Part shown: positions 45,212 to 53,933 of the stretch, piece after piece
How positions within the stretch are numbered: the stretch's first letter is position 1
Layout of the letters: every line of letters starts with the position of its first letter
Origin: M3007 sp031425035
GTDB lineage: Bacteria; Bacteroidota; Bacteroidia; Chitinophagales; Saprospiraceae
Direction: 5' to 3'
Assembly (NCBI GenBank): GCA_031425035.1
Contig: JANPIN010000132.1
Span: 5,782 to 69,781 of the forward strand
DNA: 64,000 bases
Notes under the pieces: model-generated
What the model was told of the DNA's origin: nothing
The model's database searches: none
What the model saw: the letters and a program-made list of their open reading frames with translations, nothing else
Position numbers and translations under genes: made by a program

Positions 45212-46879
45212 ATGAAAAGAAGAAACTTTCTCAAAATATTTCCGTCGGTGGGTATTACGCCCTTCGTCGTGAACGGGCTGCCAATGCGGCCTTTTGCCAA
45301 TAGCAAACTCGCTAAAATCATGTCCACCTGCGACGGCGTGGAAGATCGCGTGCTGGTGCTCATTCAGATGCACGGCGGTAATGACGGTCTGAATGCCATT
45401 ATTCCGGTTGAGCAGTACGATTTATACGCCAATTTGCGGCCCAGCATTAAAATCCCCAACAGCGGCGCCAATAAGTACATCGATCTGGATCTTACTTTAG
45501 CCAGTGCCGACCGCGTGGGCCTGCACCCGGCTATGCTGTCCATGAAACAGATGTACGACGACGGCCGCGCCAGTGTCGTCCAGGCGGCTGGTTACAAGGA
45601 TATGAACCAGTCGCACTTCAAAGGCACCGACCTGTGGCTCACCGGCGGGGATGGCACGGCGGCCAACAACAACATTCCTTCCGGCTGGATGGGACGTTCG
45701 CTGCAAGCCATGTATCCCGATGTGCAGGGGGCGCCCACGGCCAATAACCCCGATCCGCTGGGCATTCAGCTCGGCGATTCCAACCCTTCGCTGGGTTTTC
45801 ACACCGAAAGCGAACACCAGAACGTCATCAACCTCAGCGGCCAGGATGCGGCCGGATTTTACTCGCTCATCCAGACCATCGGCGGTATGCCGGTGACCAA
45901 CGTACCCAACTCGGATTACGGGCACGAGATCGAGTATATTATGGGCGTGGAACTGAGTACCAACCTGTACGCCCAGCGCATCAGCGCCACGTTTGCGGCC
46001 GGCAGTAATTCCAGTGCGGCTTATCCGGTTTCCGGAACCAATACCCTGGCTGACCAGTTACGCACGGTGGCCCGGTTGATCAAAGGCGGCTGCAAAACGA
46101 AGATCTTTCTCTGCAACATGGGCGGTTTCGATACCCACGGCGATCAGATTATCGAGGGCGTCACCACCACCGGCAACCACGCCACGCTGCTGCAGAAGCT
46201 CAGCGATGCCACCAAAGTGTTTTTTGACGACCTTAAAAACATGGGCCTGGATGAGCAGGTCGTAGCTTGTACTTTCTCCGAATTTGGCCGTTGCGCCCAG
46301 GAGAACGGCTCCTTCGGCACCGACCACGGTACGCTGGCCCCCATGTTCTTATTTGGTAAAAATATCAAAGCGGGCGTGGCCGGTACCAATGTGGATCTGG
46401 CCAACCTCACGAATGACAACCAGTTGCAAGGCGTGCAGAATGATTACCGGCAGGTATTCGCCACGCTGTTGCAGGATTGGCTGGGCGCCAATAATTTCGT
46501 GCTGGAGCAAGCCATGTTCGAAGGCTATGCGAAACTCCCGGTCGTGGATGCGGCCGCAGTGGCCGGCCCCGATTGCTACATCGGCAGCACCACGTCGGTC
46601 TGGGATAAATATCAGGGCGAGCGCCCGCTCACGGTATTTCCTAATCCGGCGCGCAACATGGTCGAAGTGGCCTACGAAAGCAAAGCGAATTTCGAAGCCC
46701 GCCTGACCCTGCATAGCCTGGGCGGAACGGTCATTTCTTCCGTTTCCGCACGGGTGATCGACGGCAGTAATGCCTTCCAGCTGGACGTGAGCACGCTGCC
46801 ACCCGGCAACTACTTCATCCGCCTGGAGAACAAAGTTTCCGGCGCGGCCGATGTGATCAAACTCAGCGTCGTCCGCTAG
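45212..46879 (+). CDS. DUF1501 family protein with Tat-like signal and T9SS sorting domain
   Basis: 555 residues from the ATG at 45212 (45188 and 45206 are in-frame alternatives). The N-terminus KRRNFLKIF resembles a twin-arginine signal. The DUF1501 fold follows: LVLIQMHGGNDGLNAIIPVEQYDLY, DMNQSHFKGTDLW, FLCNMGGFDTHGDQ, FSEFGRCAQENGSFGTDHGTLAPMFLFG, which resembles the alkaline phosphatase/sulfatase superfamily. The C-terminus is a type A sorting domain (LTVFPNPARNMVEVAY, LPPGNYFIRLEN). A Tat-then-T9SS route would be unusual. It is expressed with the DUF1800 gene. Confidence 0.88.
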   Translation: MKRRNFLKIFPSVGITPFVVNGLPMRPFANSKLAKIMSTCDGVEDRVLVLIQMHGGNDGLNAIIPVEQYDLYANLRPSIKIPNSGANKYIDLDLTLASADRVGLHPAMLSMKQMYDDGRASVVQAAGYKDMNQSHFKGTDLWLTGGDGTAANNNIPSGWMGRSLQAMYPDVQGAPTANNPDPLGIQLGDSNPSLGFHTESEHQNVINLSGQDAAGFYSLIQTIGGMPVTNVPNSDYGHEIEYIMGVELSTNLYAQRISATFAAGSNSSAAYPVSGTNTLADQLRTVARLIKGGCKTKIFLCNMGGFDTHGDQIIEGVTTTGNHATLLQKLSDATKVFFDDLKNMGLDEQVVACTFSEFGRCAQENGSFGTDHGTLAPMFLFGKNIKAGVAGTNVDLANLTNDNQLQGVQNDYRQVFATLLQDWLGANNFVLEQAMFEGYAKLPVVDAAAVAGPDCYIGSTTSVWDKYQGERPLTVFPNPARNMVEVAYESKANFEARLTLHSLGGTVISSVSARVIDGSNAFQLDVSTLPPGNYFIRLENKVSGAADVIKLSVVR

Positions 46880-46886
46880 TTCCGTA

Positions 46887-46907
46887 CGACGGACTTTTAG
46901 TCCGTCG
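46887..46907. repeat. Perfect hairpin CGACGGAC-TTTTA-GTCCGTCG
   Basis: Same loop and frame as the hairpin at 31693-31713, with a compensating base pair. It begins 8 bases after the DUF1501 stop codon. Confidence 0.9.
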
Positions 46908-46936
46908 CGGCTCGATACCAAAACCCACCCTCTTCA

Positions 46937-46968
46937 CGCCGGCCAGCCTTCCGCTGACCGGCGTTTTT
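46937..46968 (+). terminator. Rho-independent terminator after DUF1501
   Basis: Stem CGCCGG / CCGGCG followed by TTTTTATT. Confidence 0.85.
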
Positions 46969-46980
46969 ATTAGACCACTA

Positions 46981-47058
46981 AGATTTGTCAACTTTTTTTT
47001 CTAAGTTGACAAATCTAGAGGGGAGCAGAATTGTCAACTTAAAAAAAGTTGACAATTC
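46981..47058. repeat. Two tandem TTGTCAACTT hairpins
   Basis: Hairpin 1 (46981-47016) has a perfect 14-bp stem AGATTTGTCAACTT. Hairpin 2 (47028-47058) has a perfect 13-bp stem GAATTGTCAACTT. Together they give four copies of TTGTCAACTT in alternating orientation. Confidence 0.95.
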
Positions 47059-47146
47059 ACCAGCGCGGGTGCATGTCCTGTCGCAGACACCCACACAAGC
47101 CCTACGACCACAGATCTTAGGCTAACGCTCCCACTCAGCCTTGCCG

Positions 47147-47177
47147 TTCATAGTTCATACATCATAGTTCATAGTTC
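47147..47177. repeat. GTTCATA heptamers, single arm
   Basis: Units GTTCATAGTTCATA and CATAGTTCATAGTTCC, same heptamer as between etfB and etfA, placed just upstream of the riboswitch promoter box. Confidence 0.85.
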
Positions 47178-47180
47178 CCT

Positions 47181-47188
47181 TACCTTCG
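47181..47188 (+). promoter_or_regulatory. Predicted -7 box TACCTTCG for the riboswitch RNA
   Basis: One mismatch to TAnnTTTG, ten bases before the aptamer begins. Confidence 0.45.
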
Positions 47189-47197
47189 CCCCCGGTA

Positions 47198-47388
47198 GTT
47201 GGTCTCCGGCATTCCATGTCGGGGTTAAAAGGGAACACCGGTGCAAAACCGGGGCAGTACCCGCTGCTGTAAGTTTCACGTCCGGTTTTAACGGACAAAG
47301 TCAGGGACATTTGACCACTGGGTTGCCGTAAACAACCTGGGAAGGCGTCCTTGGTGGAAACGAGCCAGAAGACCTGCCAGCCACCGTA
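47198..47388 (+). ncRNA. Cobalamin (B12) riboswitch
   Basis: All hallmark segments occur in order: GGTTAAAAGGGAA, GGTGCAAAACCGGGGCAGTACC, CCGCTGCTGTAAG, AGTCAGGGACATTTGACCACTG, GGGAAGGCG, and the B12 box GAGCCAGAAGACCTGCC at 47362-47378. It binds adenosyl- or methylcobalamin. A GC stem (47435-47456) and a T run after 47471 could act as the terminator that is formed when B12 is bound. It controls the lipoprotein gene at 47517. Confidence 0.95.
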
Positions 47389-47516
47389 CAGTAACCGGGC
47401 TTCGGGTAGAAAGTCTTGGTGCGACCCACGTACGGGGCGGGCTCTTCCCTGCCCGTCTGCTGGGGGTGCCTGTTTTTCCCCTTTGCCTTTCATTTTCAAT
47501 TATTTAAACAAGAAAA

Positions 47517-48572
47517 ATGAAAGTCAACATTTTCACGGCCGCATGGCTGTCCCTGCTGCTCAGCGGCATTTTCCTTTTCACCTCCTGTGCTGATGGCGAA
47601 TACATACCCGATCCGACGCCGGGCCGGTATGAAACCGGTGTTTTCGTGGTCAATGAAGGGCCTTTCGGTGGTACTGGCAGCGTGACCTGGCACGATCCCA
47701 CGACCGGCGAAACGGTGCAGGATATATTCAGTAAAGCCAATAATGGCGCCGTTTTAGGGCAGTTCGTACAGTCGCTGGCCTTCCATAATGGCAAAGGGTA
47801 TATTGTAGTGAACGGCGCCAACCGGATTGTGATCGTCGATGCCGGCAGCTTTGAATACCTGGACACCATTGGCGGTTTCATACTCCCGCGTTTCTTTCTG
47901 CCGCTGGATAATGACTACGCCTATGTGACCCAATGGGGCGCCGGCGGCGTGAACGGCAGCGTAGCGAAAATCGATTTACGCAGCAACCAGATCATCAAAA
48001 CCATTCCGACGGGCGCCGGACCGGAGAAAATGCTGCTCGCCGACGGTAATTTATGGGTAGTCAATTCCGGCGGTTTCGGGGTGGATTCCACGGTGGCGCA
48101 TATTTACGCCGGTACGGAAAACGGTTCCATCCGCGAAAGCATTCCGGGGCAGCGCAACCCGATCGGACTGGCCAAAGCGCCGGGAGTAAGTAATTATCCA
48201 TTCGCGGTCCTGAGCCGGGGCGATTACAACGATCCGAACGCGACCGGCTGGCTGACCAAGGCCGATGCGCCCAACACGCCCGGCATACCAACCGTAGCGG
48301 GCACGGACGATCTGGTAGCTTCGCCCGATGGATATACCTACTATTTCCTCGGCGGTGGCGCAGTTTATGCCTACGATAATTCCGGTTTGCAAAAACGCTT
48401 CGATCAGGCGGCTTACGGGTTGGCCTGCGACCAGACGACCGGCGAATTATACTGCGCGGATGCCAAGGATTTTGCTTCCAATGGTGAGGTCGTGGTGCGA
48501 AAACCGACGGGTGAAGTGGTGGGGAGTTTTCCGGTGGGGATCGCGCCGGGGGAAGTGGTGATCCGGCGCTAG
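47517..48572 (+). CDS. B12-regulated surface lipoprotein, BtuG-like YncE/DUF5074 beta-propeller
   Basis: 351 residues. Lipobox F-T-S-C24. The body is a seven-bladed propeller of the YncE type (VTQWGAGGVNGSVAKIDLRSNQIIKTIPTGAGPEKML, NLWVVNSGG, LVASPDGYTYYFLGGG, VVGSFPVGIAPGEVVI). The DUF5074 family includes BtuG of Bacteroides, a surface lipoprotein that hands cobalamin to the BtuB transporter. Control by a B12 riboswitch strongly supports the same role here. No btuB or other B12 genes are adjacent, so it would work with transport proteins encoded elsewhere. Residue identity in the B12 site cannot be judged by eye. Confidence 0.82.
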   Translation: MKVNIFTAAWLSLLLSGIFLFTSCADGEYIPDPTPGRYETGVFVVNEGPFGGTGSVTWHDPTTGETVQDIFSKANNGAVLGQFVQSLAFHNGKGYIVVNGANRIVIVDAGSFEYLDTIGGFILPRFFLPLDNDYAYVTQWGAGGVNGSVAKIDLRSNQIIKTIPTGAGPEKMLLADGNLWVVNSGGFGVDSTVAHIYAGTENGSIRESIPGQRNPIGLAKAPGVSNYPFAVLSRGDYNDPNATGWLTKADAPNTPGIPTVAGTDDLVASPDGYTYYFLGGGAVYAYDNSGLQKRFDQAAYGLACDQTTGELYCADAKDFASNGEVVVRKPTGEVVGSFPVGIAPGEVVIRR

Positions 48573-48604
48573 GTTTCCTCTGCGTTTTATTAAGTAATAC
48601 AGCG

Positions 48605-48637
48605 CCTCGGAGAAATTCTCCGGGGCATTTTTATTTC
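48605..48637. terminator. Bidirectional terminator
   Basis: Stem GCCTCGGAGA / TCTCCGGGGC with TTTTTATTT following; between the convergent BtuG-like and OppC-like genes. Confidence 0.85.
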
Positions 48638-48639
48638 CA

Positions 48640-49860
48640 CTACTTCCGCTCACTCAACACTTCTCCCACTTTATTCAGCGCCAGTACCGTCACGCAAATG
48701 GCCAGACCCGGCGACAACACCAGCCACCAGGCGGTGCGGGCATCATGGGCGGCGTGCAACAGCATGCCCCAGGAAGCGCCCTGCATATCCCGGCCGGAGA
48801 GTCCCAGAAAAGCGAGCGAAGTTTCGAGCAGAATAGCGCTGCCCACGCCCAGGGCTACCGCGGTGTAGGCCGAACGCAGGGCATTGGGCAAGGCATGACG
48901 CAGCAGCACCCGCAACTCCGGCAGACCCAGGGCCCGGGCGGCGGTCACAAAATCCAGCGCGCGTACCCGCAGCAGTTCCGCACGAACCAGGCTGGCCACG
49001 CCCGGCCAGCTAAAAGCGCCGATCAGGGCGACCATCGTGAAAATAGACTGCTGGCCGTTGTACAAACGCGCAATGATGAGCAGAAAAATGAACTTAGGCA
49101 GCGCATTGAAAATTTCCGAAAAACGCATGACCAGCAGATCCACCGGGATGATAACCGGTTTGGAAAGGCCGGGCAAGCGGCTCAACCATTTGCCTAAGTA
49201 ATTAAAAATCAGCGTAATGGCTAGGAATATGAACAGGTTCTTGATCCACTGCGCTGCACTGACGGTCACGCCCGGACCAGCCACGAAAGCGTAAAACCAG
49301 CCCGTCAGTCCGCCCAGCAGTGTCATAAGTATGCGTCCCAGCCGGGTTTGCAGCCGGTCGTCGCCCCAGAAACCGGCCAAAGCGCCCAGCAGTGTACCGA
49401 TCAGAAAAGCCAGGCCCATGGTGACCAGGCCAATGAGCAGGGAAACCCGCGCGCCGGCAATCAGCCCAGCCAACACGTCGCGGCCCTGCGGGTCGGTGCC
49501 CAGCCAGTGGCGGTAACCCCGGCCATTATCATTGGCCAGACTACCCGGCGGCTGGGCCTGCATCAGGTTATCCGCCCGCCGTTCCTGCTGCCCCGGCGAA
49601 AACGGAATGGGCGCAAAGAACACGGCCTCATAGTCCCGGTAGCGTAACCAGCTACTGCTCAGTTCCAGCGAATCGGCGAGACTATTCCCATACGGGATTT
49701 CCGGTTTGATCAAAATACTGCGTAATCCTGGGTATAACACCTGTCCCTGCAAACGGCAATACAGCGGTCGCCCGTTGGCCAGTCCGTCGCGGAGCAGTGC
49801 CAGTGCCAGCAGCACTGCGAACACCCAAAAAGCCGGTCGAAGCCGTCGGTCGATCTTCAT
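48640..49860 (-). CDS. OppC-type ABC transporter permease
   Basis: 406 residues. One N-terminal span (residues 9-28), then a periplasmic loop with the DppC/OppC hallmark HWLGTDPQGRDVLAGLIAGARVSLLIG near residues 117-142. The EAA loop lies near residue 300 (TAARALGLPELRVLLRHALPNAL), with further membrane spans to the end. It forms half the channel of an oligopeptide or similar importer. No partner permease, ATPase or binding protein gene is adjacent, so its complex must be encoded elsewhere. Its ATG overlaps the mevalonate kinase stop by 3 bases. Confidence 0.85.
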   Translation of the reverse strand: MKIDRRLRPAFWVFAVLLALALLRDGLANGRPLYCRLQGQVLYPGLRSILIKPEIPYGNSLADSLELSSSWLRYRDYEAVFFAPIPFSPGQQERRADNLMQAQPPGSLANDNGRGYRHWLGTDPQGRDVLAGLIAGARVSLLIGLVTMGLAFLIGTLLGALAGFWGDDRLQTRLGRILMTLLGGLTGWFYAFVAGPGVTVSAAQWIKNLFIFLAITLIFNYLGKWLSRLPGLSKPVIIPVDLLVMRFSEIFNALPKFIFLLIIARLYNGQQSIFTMVALIGAFSWPGVASLVRAELLRVRALDFVTAARALGLPELRVLLRHALPNALRSAYTAVALGVGSAILLETSLAFLGLSGRDMQGASWGMLLHAAHDARTAWWLVLSPGLAICVTVLALNKVGEVLSERK

Positions 49861-50741
49861 AGGGCCGGCGGGTTTTGTTTTTCAAAGGGAAATACAACGG
49901 GAAAATGTGCCGCCAACGGGGTCACCTCGGCGCGGTCGCGGGCAAAACCCAGCAGGAATCCACCGCCACCGGCGCCGCAAATTTTGAAGGTAAGCCGCTC
50001 ATTATCAAAGTACTGCTGCCAAAGTTCCCGCAGTGTAGCCGGTACCATCGGCTGAAAATGCCGGAACTGGAACTGCGAGACCTGACGCAGCGCCGGCCAG
50101 AAATCCGCCGTATGCCCCTGTAGCCAGGCCTGTACCATTTTTTGGTGGGCCGGCAGGAGGTCCCGGTCCAGCTGCGCCCGCCAGTCTGCCTGTTGGCTTT
50201 GCGCCAAAAACCACTGCACCAGCGGCCCGGTCTGCCGCGGCAAACCCGAATCCAGCAGAAAAACTACGGGCGCTTCGGGCCAGTCTGCCGGGACGATCGG
50301 TGATACTTCGGTCATATTTTCAATTAAAATGGCCTGCCCCAGGTAACTCGTCAGCGGATCGATGCCCGAACTATGACCATGGAAGTAACTTTCCATGCTG
50401 GCAAAAACGGCTTTTAGGGCGGATAAGTCCTGCGTTTTTTCCCGGCCGAATCGATCGTACACCGCCGCACATAAAGCGCCGGAACTGCCCAGGCCATAGC
50501 CCATGGGCACATTGGAGTCGAAGAAAATGCCGTTCGCTACTTCCTGACTAAATTGCTGTATATCAAGGATATCGGGGCAAATAGTCGCCAGCGTTTCGAC
50601 AAAAACGCCCAGGGGCGAGGGGCCGGCCGGAGGCGTTTGCCAGGCCCATTCACCGCCGAAAGCCGGTACGGGTACCGCTACAGCCGGCGCGCCGAGCAGC
50701 AGTATGTGTTCACCGAAAAGCAGAAGTTTAGCCGGATACAT
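49857..50741 (-). CDS. Mevalonate kinase (GHMP kinase family)
   Basis: 294 residues. GHMP motif 1 YPAKLLLFGEH at the N-terminus, the phosphate loop P79-M-G-Y-G-L-G-S-S-G88 and the C-terminal motif KICGAGGGGFLLGFA. HGHSSGIDPLTSYLG near residue 120 holds the catalytic Asp typical of mevalonate kinases. It phosphorylates mevalonate for isoprenoid synthesis; some Bacteroidota use this pathway. The overlap with the permease gene suggests an operon without a functional link that I can name. It is divergent from gcvP. Confidence 0.8.
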   Translation of the reverse strand: MYPAKLLLFGEHILLLGAPAVAVPVPAFGGEWAWQTPPAGPSPLGVFVETLATICPDILDIQQFSQEVANGIFFDSNVPMGYGLGSSGALCAAVYDRFGREKTQDLSALKAVFASMESYFHGHSSGIDPLTSYLGQAILIENMTEVSPIVPADWPEAPVVFLLDSGLPRQTGPLVQWFLAQSQQADWRAQLDRDLLPAHQKMVQAWLQGHTADFWPALRQVSQFQFRHFQPMVPATLRELWQQYFDNERLTFKICGAGGGGFLLGFARDRAEVTPLAAHFPVVFPFEKQNPPAL

Positions 50742-50857
50742 CGTTTTTCCGCTGTTTGGAAGCGGCAGCGCAAATGTCCAACATTCAGAATCATTCCAGA
50801 CTTGAAAAAAATGAAAAGCCGTGGCCGTGGGGTAGGGGCATGGCGGCGAACAATCTT

Positions 50858-50865
50858 TACCTTCG
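50858..50865 (+). promoter_or_regulatory. Predicted -7 box TACCTTCG for gcvP
   Basis: One mismatch to TAnnTTTG, 59 bases before the ATG at 50924. Confidence 0.4.
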
Positions 50866-50923
50866 CGCTGTTTTTACGCTTCACGTCCACCCATTCTTAC
50901 TCACACCCATTCACTCATTTTTC

Positions 50924-53794
50924 ATGAGTCAATTTCCCCATCCCGACCGCTTTATGCGTCGGCATATTGGCCCCAGCGAGGGAGATACCCAAGCCATGTT
51001 GCAGGTGTTGAACGTCCAGTCGCTGGACGAGCTCATTACCCAAACGGTTCCGGATAATATTCGCCTGAAAAAACCGCTGGACCTGCCGGCGGCCTTATCC
51101 GAGTTCGAGTATTTACAGGAACTGAAAAAAACGGCCGCCCTCAACCAGGTGGCCCGCAACTTCATCGGCATGGGCTATTACGGTACGATCACGCCTTCGG
51201 TGATCAGCCGTAACCTGTTCCAAAATCCGGGCTGGTATACCCAGTACACGCCTTATCAGGCCGAAATCGCCCAAGGCCGCTTGGAAAGCCTGCTCAATTT
51301 CCAGACCATGGTCTGCGATCTGACGGCGCTGCCTATTGCCAACGCCAGTCTGCTCGACGAAGCGACGGCCGCCTCGGAAGCCATGCACATGTTTTACGCG
51401 GAGAAAAACAAACGCGCCAAAGTCGGTGCGGAAGCCAATGAGTTTTTTGTTGCCGACACCGTGCTGCCCCAAACCCTCGACGTGCTGAAAACGCGGGCCC
51501 TGCCCCACGATATTCAACTGGTGGTGGGTGATTGGAAAACGTATAATTTCTCAGAAAAAACCTTCGGCGTGCTGCTGCAATATCCTGATAGCCAGGGCAA
51601 TGTAGAAGATTACCGCGCTTTTGTCGAACAGGCCAAAGCCAAAGGCGCTTATGTGGCCGTGGCCGCCGATATACTGGCCCTGGCCCTGCTGACGCCGCCC
51701 GGTGAATGGGGTGCGGACGTGGCGGTCGGTCTGACCCAGCGCTTCGGCGTACCGATGGGTTTCGGTGGACCGCATGCCGCCTATTTCGCCTGTTCCGAAG
51801 AATTCAAACGCCAGATTCCCGGCCGCATCATCGGCGTGTCGGTGGATAAACACGGCAACCGGGCCCTGCGCATGGCCCTGCAGACCCGCGAGCAGCATAT
51901 TCGCCGCGAAAAAGCGACTTCCAATATTTGCACGGCCCAGGCCCTGCTTTCCAATATGGCCGCCATGTACGCGGTGTATCATGGACCGGCCGGTATTCGC
52001 GGTATCGCCGAACGCACCCACGCCATGACGGCCGCATTGGCCACGGCCTTGAAAGGAGCCGGCCACACGATTTCCAATGAATTTTTCTTCGATACCCTGC
52101 GGATCAGTCTGGCGGACAGTCAGTTAGCCGACGTGAAAGCAAAGGCAGAAGCGGCGAATATCAACTTCTTCTATACCAGTACGGCCGTTCAGATTTCCAT
52201 CGACGAGACGACCACCGAGCAAGATTTGCAGGACATTGCCGCTATTTTTGGCGCCGACCCTTCCTCCATCGTTCATCGTTCATCGTTCATCGTTCCTGCT
52301 GCGCTGCTGCGGGAAACGCCTTATCTGACGCATCCCGTGTTCAATACCTACCACACGGAGAGCGACATGATGCGTTACCTCAAACGGCTGGAAAACAAGG
52401 ACTTGTCGCTGACGCACTCGATGATTTCGCTGGGTTCCTGCACCATGAAACTCAACGCGGCGACGCAATTAATCCCGGTGAGTTGGGAAAGTTTTGCCAA
52501 TATCCATCCTTTTGCGCCGACTGCACAAACGAAAGGGTACGCGCAGATCATCCGGGAATTAGAGCAGTATTTATGTGAAATAACGGGCTTCGAGGCATGT
52601 TCCCTGCAGCCCAATTCCGGCGCCCAGGGAGAATACGCAGGTTTGATGGCCATTCGCGCCTACCACCTGGCCCAGGGCAACCACCATCGTAAGGTGGCGC
52701 TGATCCCCTCGTCAGCCCACGGGACCAACCCCGCCAGCGCCGTGATGGCTGGCATGGACGTGGTCGTTGTGGCCTGTGACGAACGCGGCAACATCGAACT
52801 GAGCGACCTGAAAGCCAAAGCCGAACAGCATGCCGCCAACCTGGCCTGCCTGATGGTGACCTATCCGAGTACCCACGGGGTGTTCGAAACGGCCATCAAC
52901 GAAATCTGCGACACGATTCACCAGTACGGCGGAAAGGTGTACATGGACGGCGCGAACATGAACGCCCAGGTGGGTCTGACCAGTCCGGCCGCCATCGGCG
53001 CCGATGTCTGCCACCTCAACCTGCACAAGACTTTCGCTATTCCGCATGGTGGCGGTGGCCCCGGTATGGGCCCGATCTGCTGCAATGCGAGCCTGGCGCA
53101 CTACCTGCCCAACCACGTGCTGGTAGCCACCCTGGACGAAAATACCCCGGGTACGACCGCCGTGAGCGCCGCACCCTGGGGCAGCGCGAGTATCCTGCTG
53201 ATCTCGTATGCGTATATCAAAATGCTGGGCAAAGACGGCGTGACGGATGCGACCAAATACGCCATCCTGAATGCCAACTACATCAAAGCGCGGCTGGAAG
53301 ATGCCTATCCGGTGCTCTACACCGGGGAAAAAGGCCGTTCCGCCCACGAATTGATCCTGGATCTGCGGCCGTTCAAGAGCCTGGTCAGTGCCGAAGACGT
53401 GGCCAAACGCCTGATGGACTACGGTTTCCACGCGCCTACGCTGTCCTTCCCCGTAGCCGGCACGATCATGATCGAACCGACGGAAAGCGAAAGTAAGGCC
53501 GAACTGGATCGTTTCTGTGAAGCCCTACTGGCCGTGCGCCAGGAAATCGACGCTATTGCTGCCGGCGAATACGATGCCCACGACAATCCGCTGCACAATG
53601 CGCCGCATACTAACGAAGTGGTGACCGCCGACGAATGGCCCTATAAATACAGCCGCGAGAAAGCCGCCTTTCCGCTGCCTTACCTGCGCCAGGGCTTTAA
53701 GTTCTGGGCAACGGTGGGCCGGGTGGATCAGGCGTTTGGCGACCGGAATTTGATTTGTACCTGCCCGCCGATCGAGGCGTATCAGGAGGCGTAA
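50924..53794 (+). CDS. gcvP: Glycine dehydrogenase (decarboxylating), P protein
   Basis: 956 residues from the ATG at 50924; upstream in-frame ATGs lack protein-like sequence. The two-domain homodimeric P protein starts FMRRHIGPSEGDTQAMLQVL. The PLP lysine is K702 in NLHKTFAIPHGGGGPGMGP. Other blocks: LGSCTMKLNAATQLIPVSW, LQPNSGAQGEYAGLMAIRAYH, SAHGTNPASAVMAGM. It decarboxylates glycine and passes the aminomethyl group to GcvH. Residues 448-458 are encoded by four ATCGTTC heptamers (52268-52295), inserted in the linker between halves, where other GcvPs have variable sequence. The frame is intact across it. Confidence 0.96.
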   Translation: MSQFPHPDRFMRRHIGPSEGDTQAMLQVLNVQSLDELITQTVPDNIRLKKPLDLPAALSEFEYLQELKKTAALNQVARNFIGMGYYGTITPSVISRNLFQNPGWYTQYTPYQAEIAQGRLESLLNFQTMVCDLTALPIANASLLDEATAASEAMHMFYAEKNKRAKVGAEANEFFVADTVLPQTLDVLKTRALPHDIQLVVGDWKTYNFSEKTFGVLLQYPDSQGNVEDYRAFVEQAKAKGAYVAVAADILALALLTPPGEWGADVAVGLTQRFGVPMGFGGPHAAYFACSEEFKRQIPGRIIGVSVDKHGNRALRMALQTREQHIRREKATSNICTAQALLSNMAAMYAVYHGPAGIRGIAERTHAMTAALATALKGAGHTISNEFFFDTLRISLADSQLADVKAKAEAANINFFYTSTAVQISIDETTTEQDLQDIAAIFGADPSSIVHRSSFIVPAALLRETPYLTHPVFNTYHTESDMMRYLKRLENKDLSLTHSMISLGSCTMKLNAATQLIPVSWESFANIHPFAPTAQTKGYAQIIRELEQYLCEITGFEACSLQPNSGAQGEYAGLMAIRAYHLAQGNHHRKVALIPSSAHGTNPASAVMAGMDVVVVACDERGNIELSDLKAKAEQHAANLACLMVTYPSTHGVFETAINEICDTIHQYGGKVYMDGANMNAQVGLTSPAAIGADVCHLNLHKTFAIPHGGGGPGMGPICCNASLAHYLPNHVLVATLDENTPGTTAVSAAPWGSASILLISYAYIKMLGKDGVTDATKYAILNANYIKARLEDAYPVLYTGEKGRSAHELILDLRPFKSLVSAEDVAKRLMDYGFHAPTLSFPVAGTIMIEPTESESKAELDRFCEALLAVRQEIDAIAAGEYDAHDNPLHNAPHTNEVVTADEWPYKYSREKAAFPLPYLRQGFKFWATVGRVDQAFGDRNLICTCPPIEAYQEA
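52268..52295 (+). repeat. Four perfect ATCGTTC heptamers inside gcvP
   Basis: Exact tandem 7-mers within coding sequence, encoding part of the segment SSIVHRSSFIV. A change by one unit would shift the frame. Confidence 0.95.
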
Positions 53795-53859
53795 ATTGCC
53801 AGCCAATGGAGGAAAGTGTGGCAAAATGACCGGGCATTCCTGAATATCTGGTAATGTTA

Positions 53860-53908
53860 AAATACTTGTGGCTGCCAGGAGGTTATTCCCTGGCAGCCGC
53901 AAGTATTT
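53860..53908. terminator. Strong bidirectional terminator
   Basis: Near-perfect 20-bp stem AAATACTTG-T-GGCTGCCAGG / CCTGGCAGCC-G-CAAGTATTT between gcvP and a convergent lipoprotein gene. Confidence 0.85.
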
Positions 53909-53933
53909 ACAATGGCTTATTTTACTCCCATTA

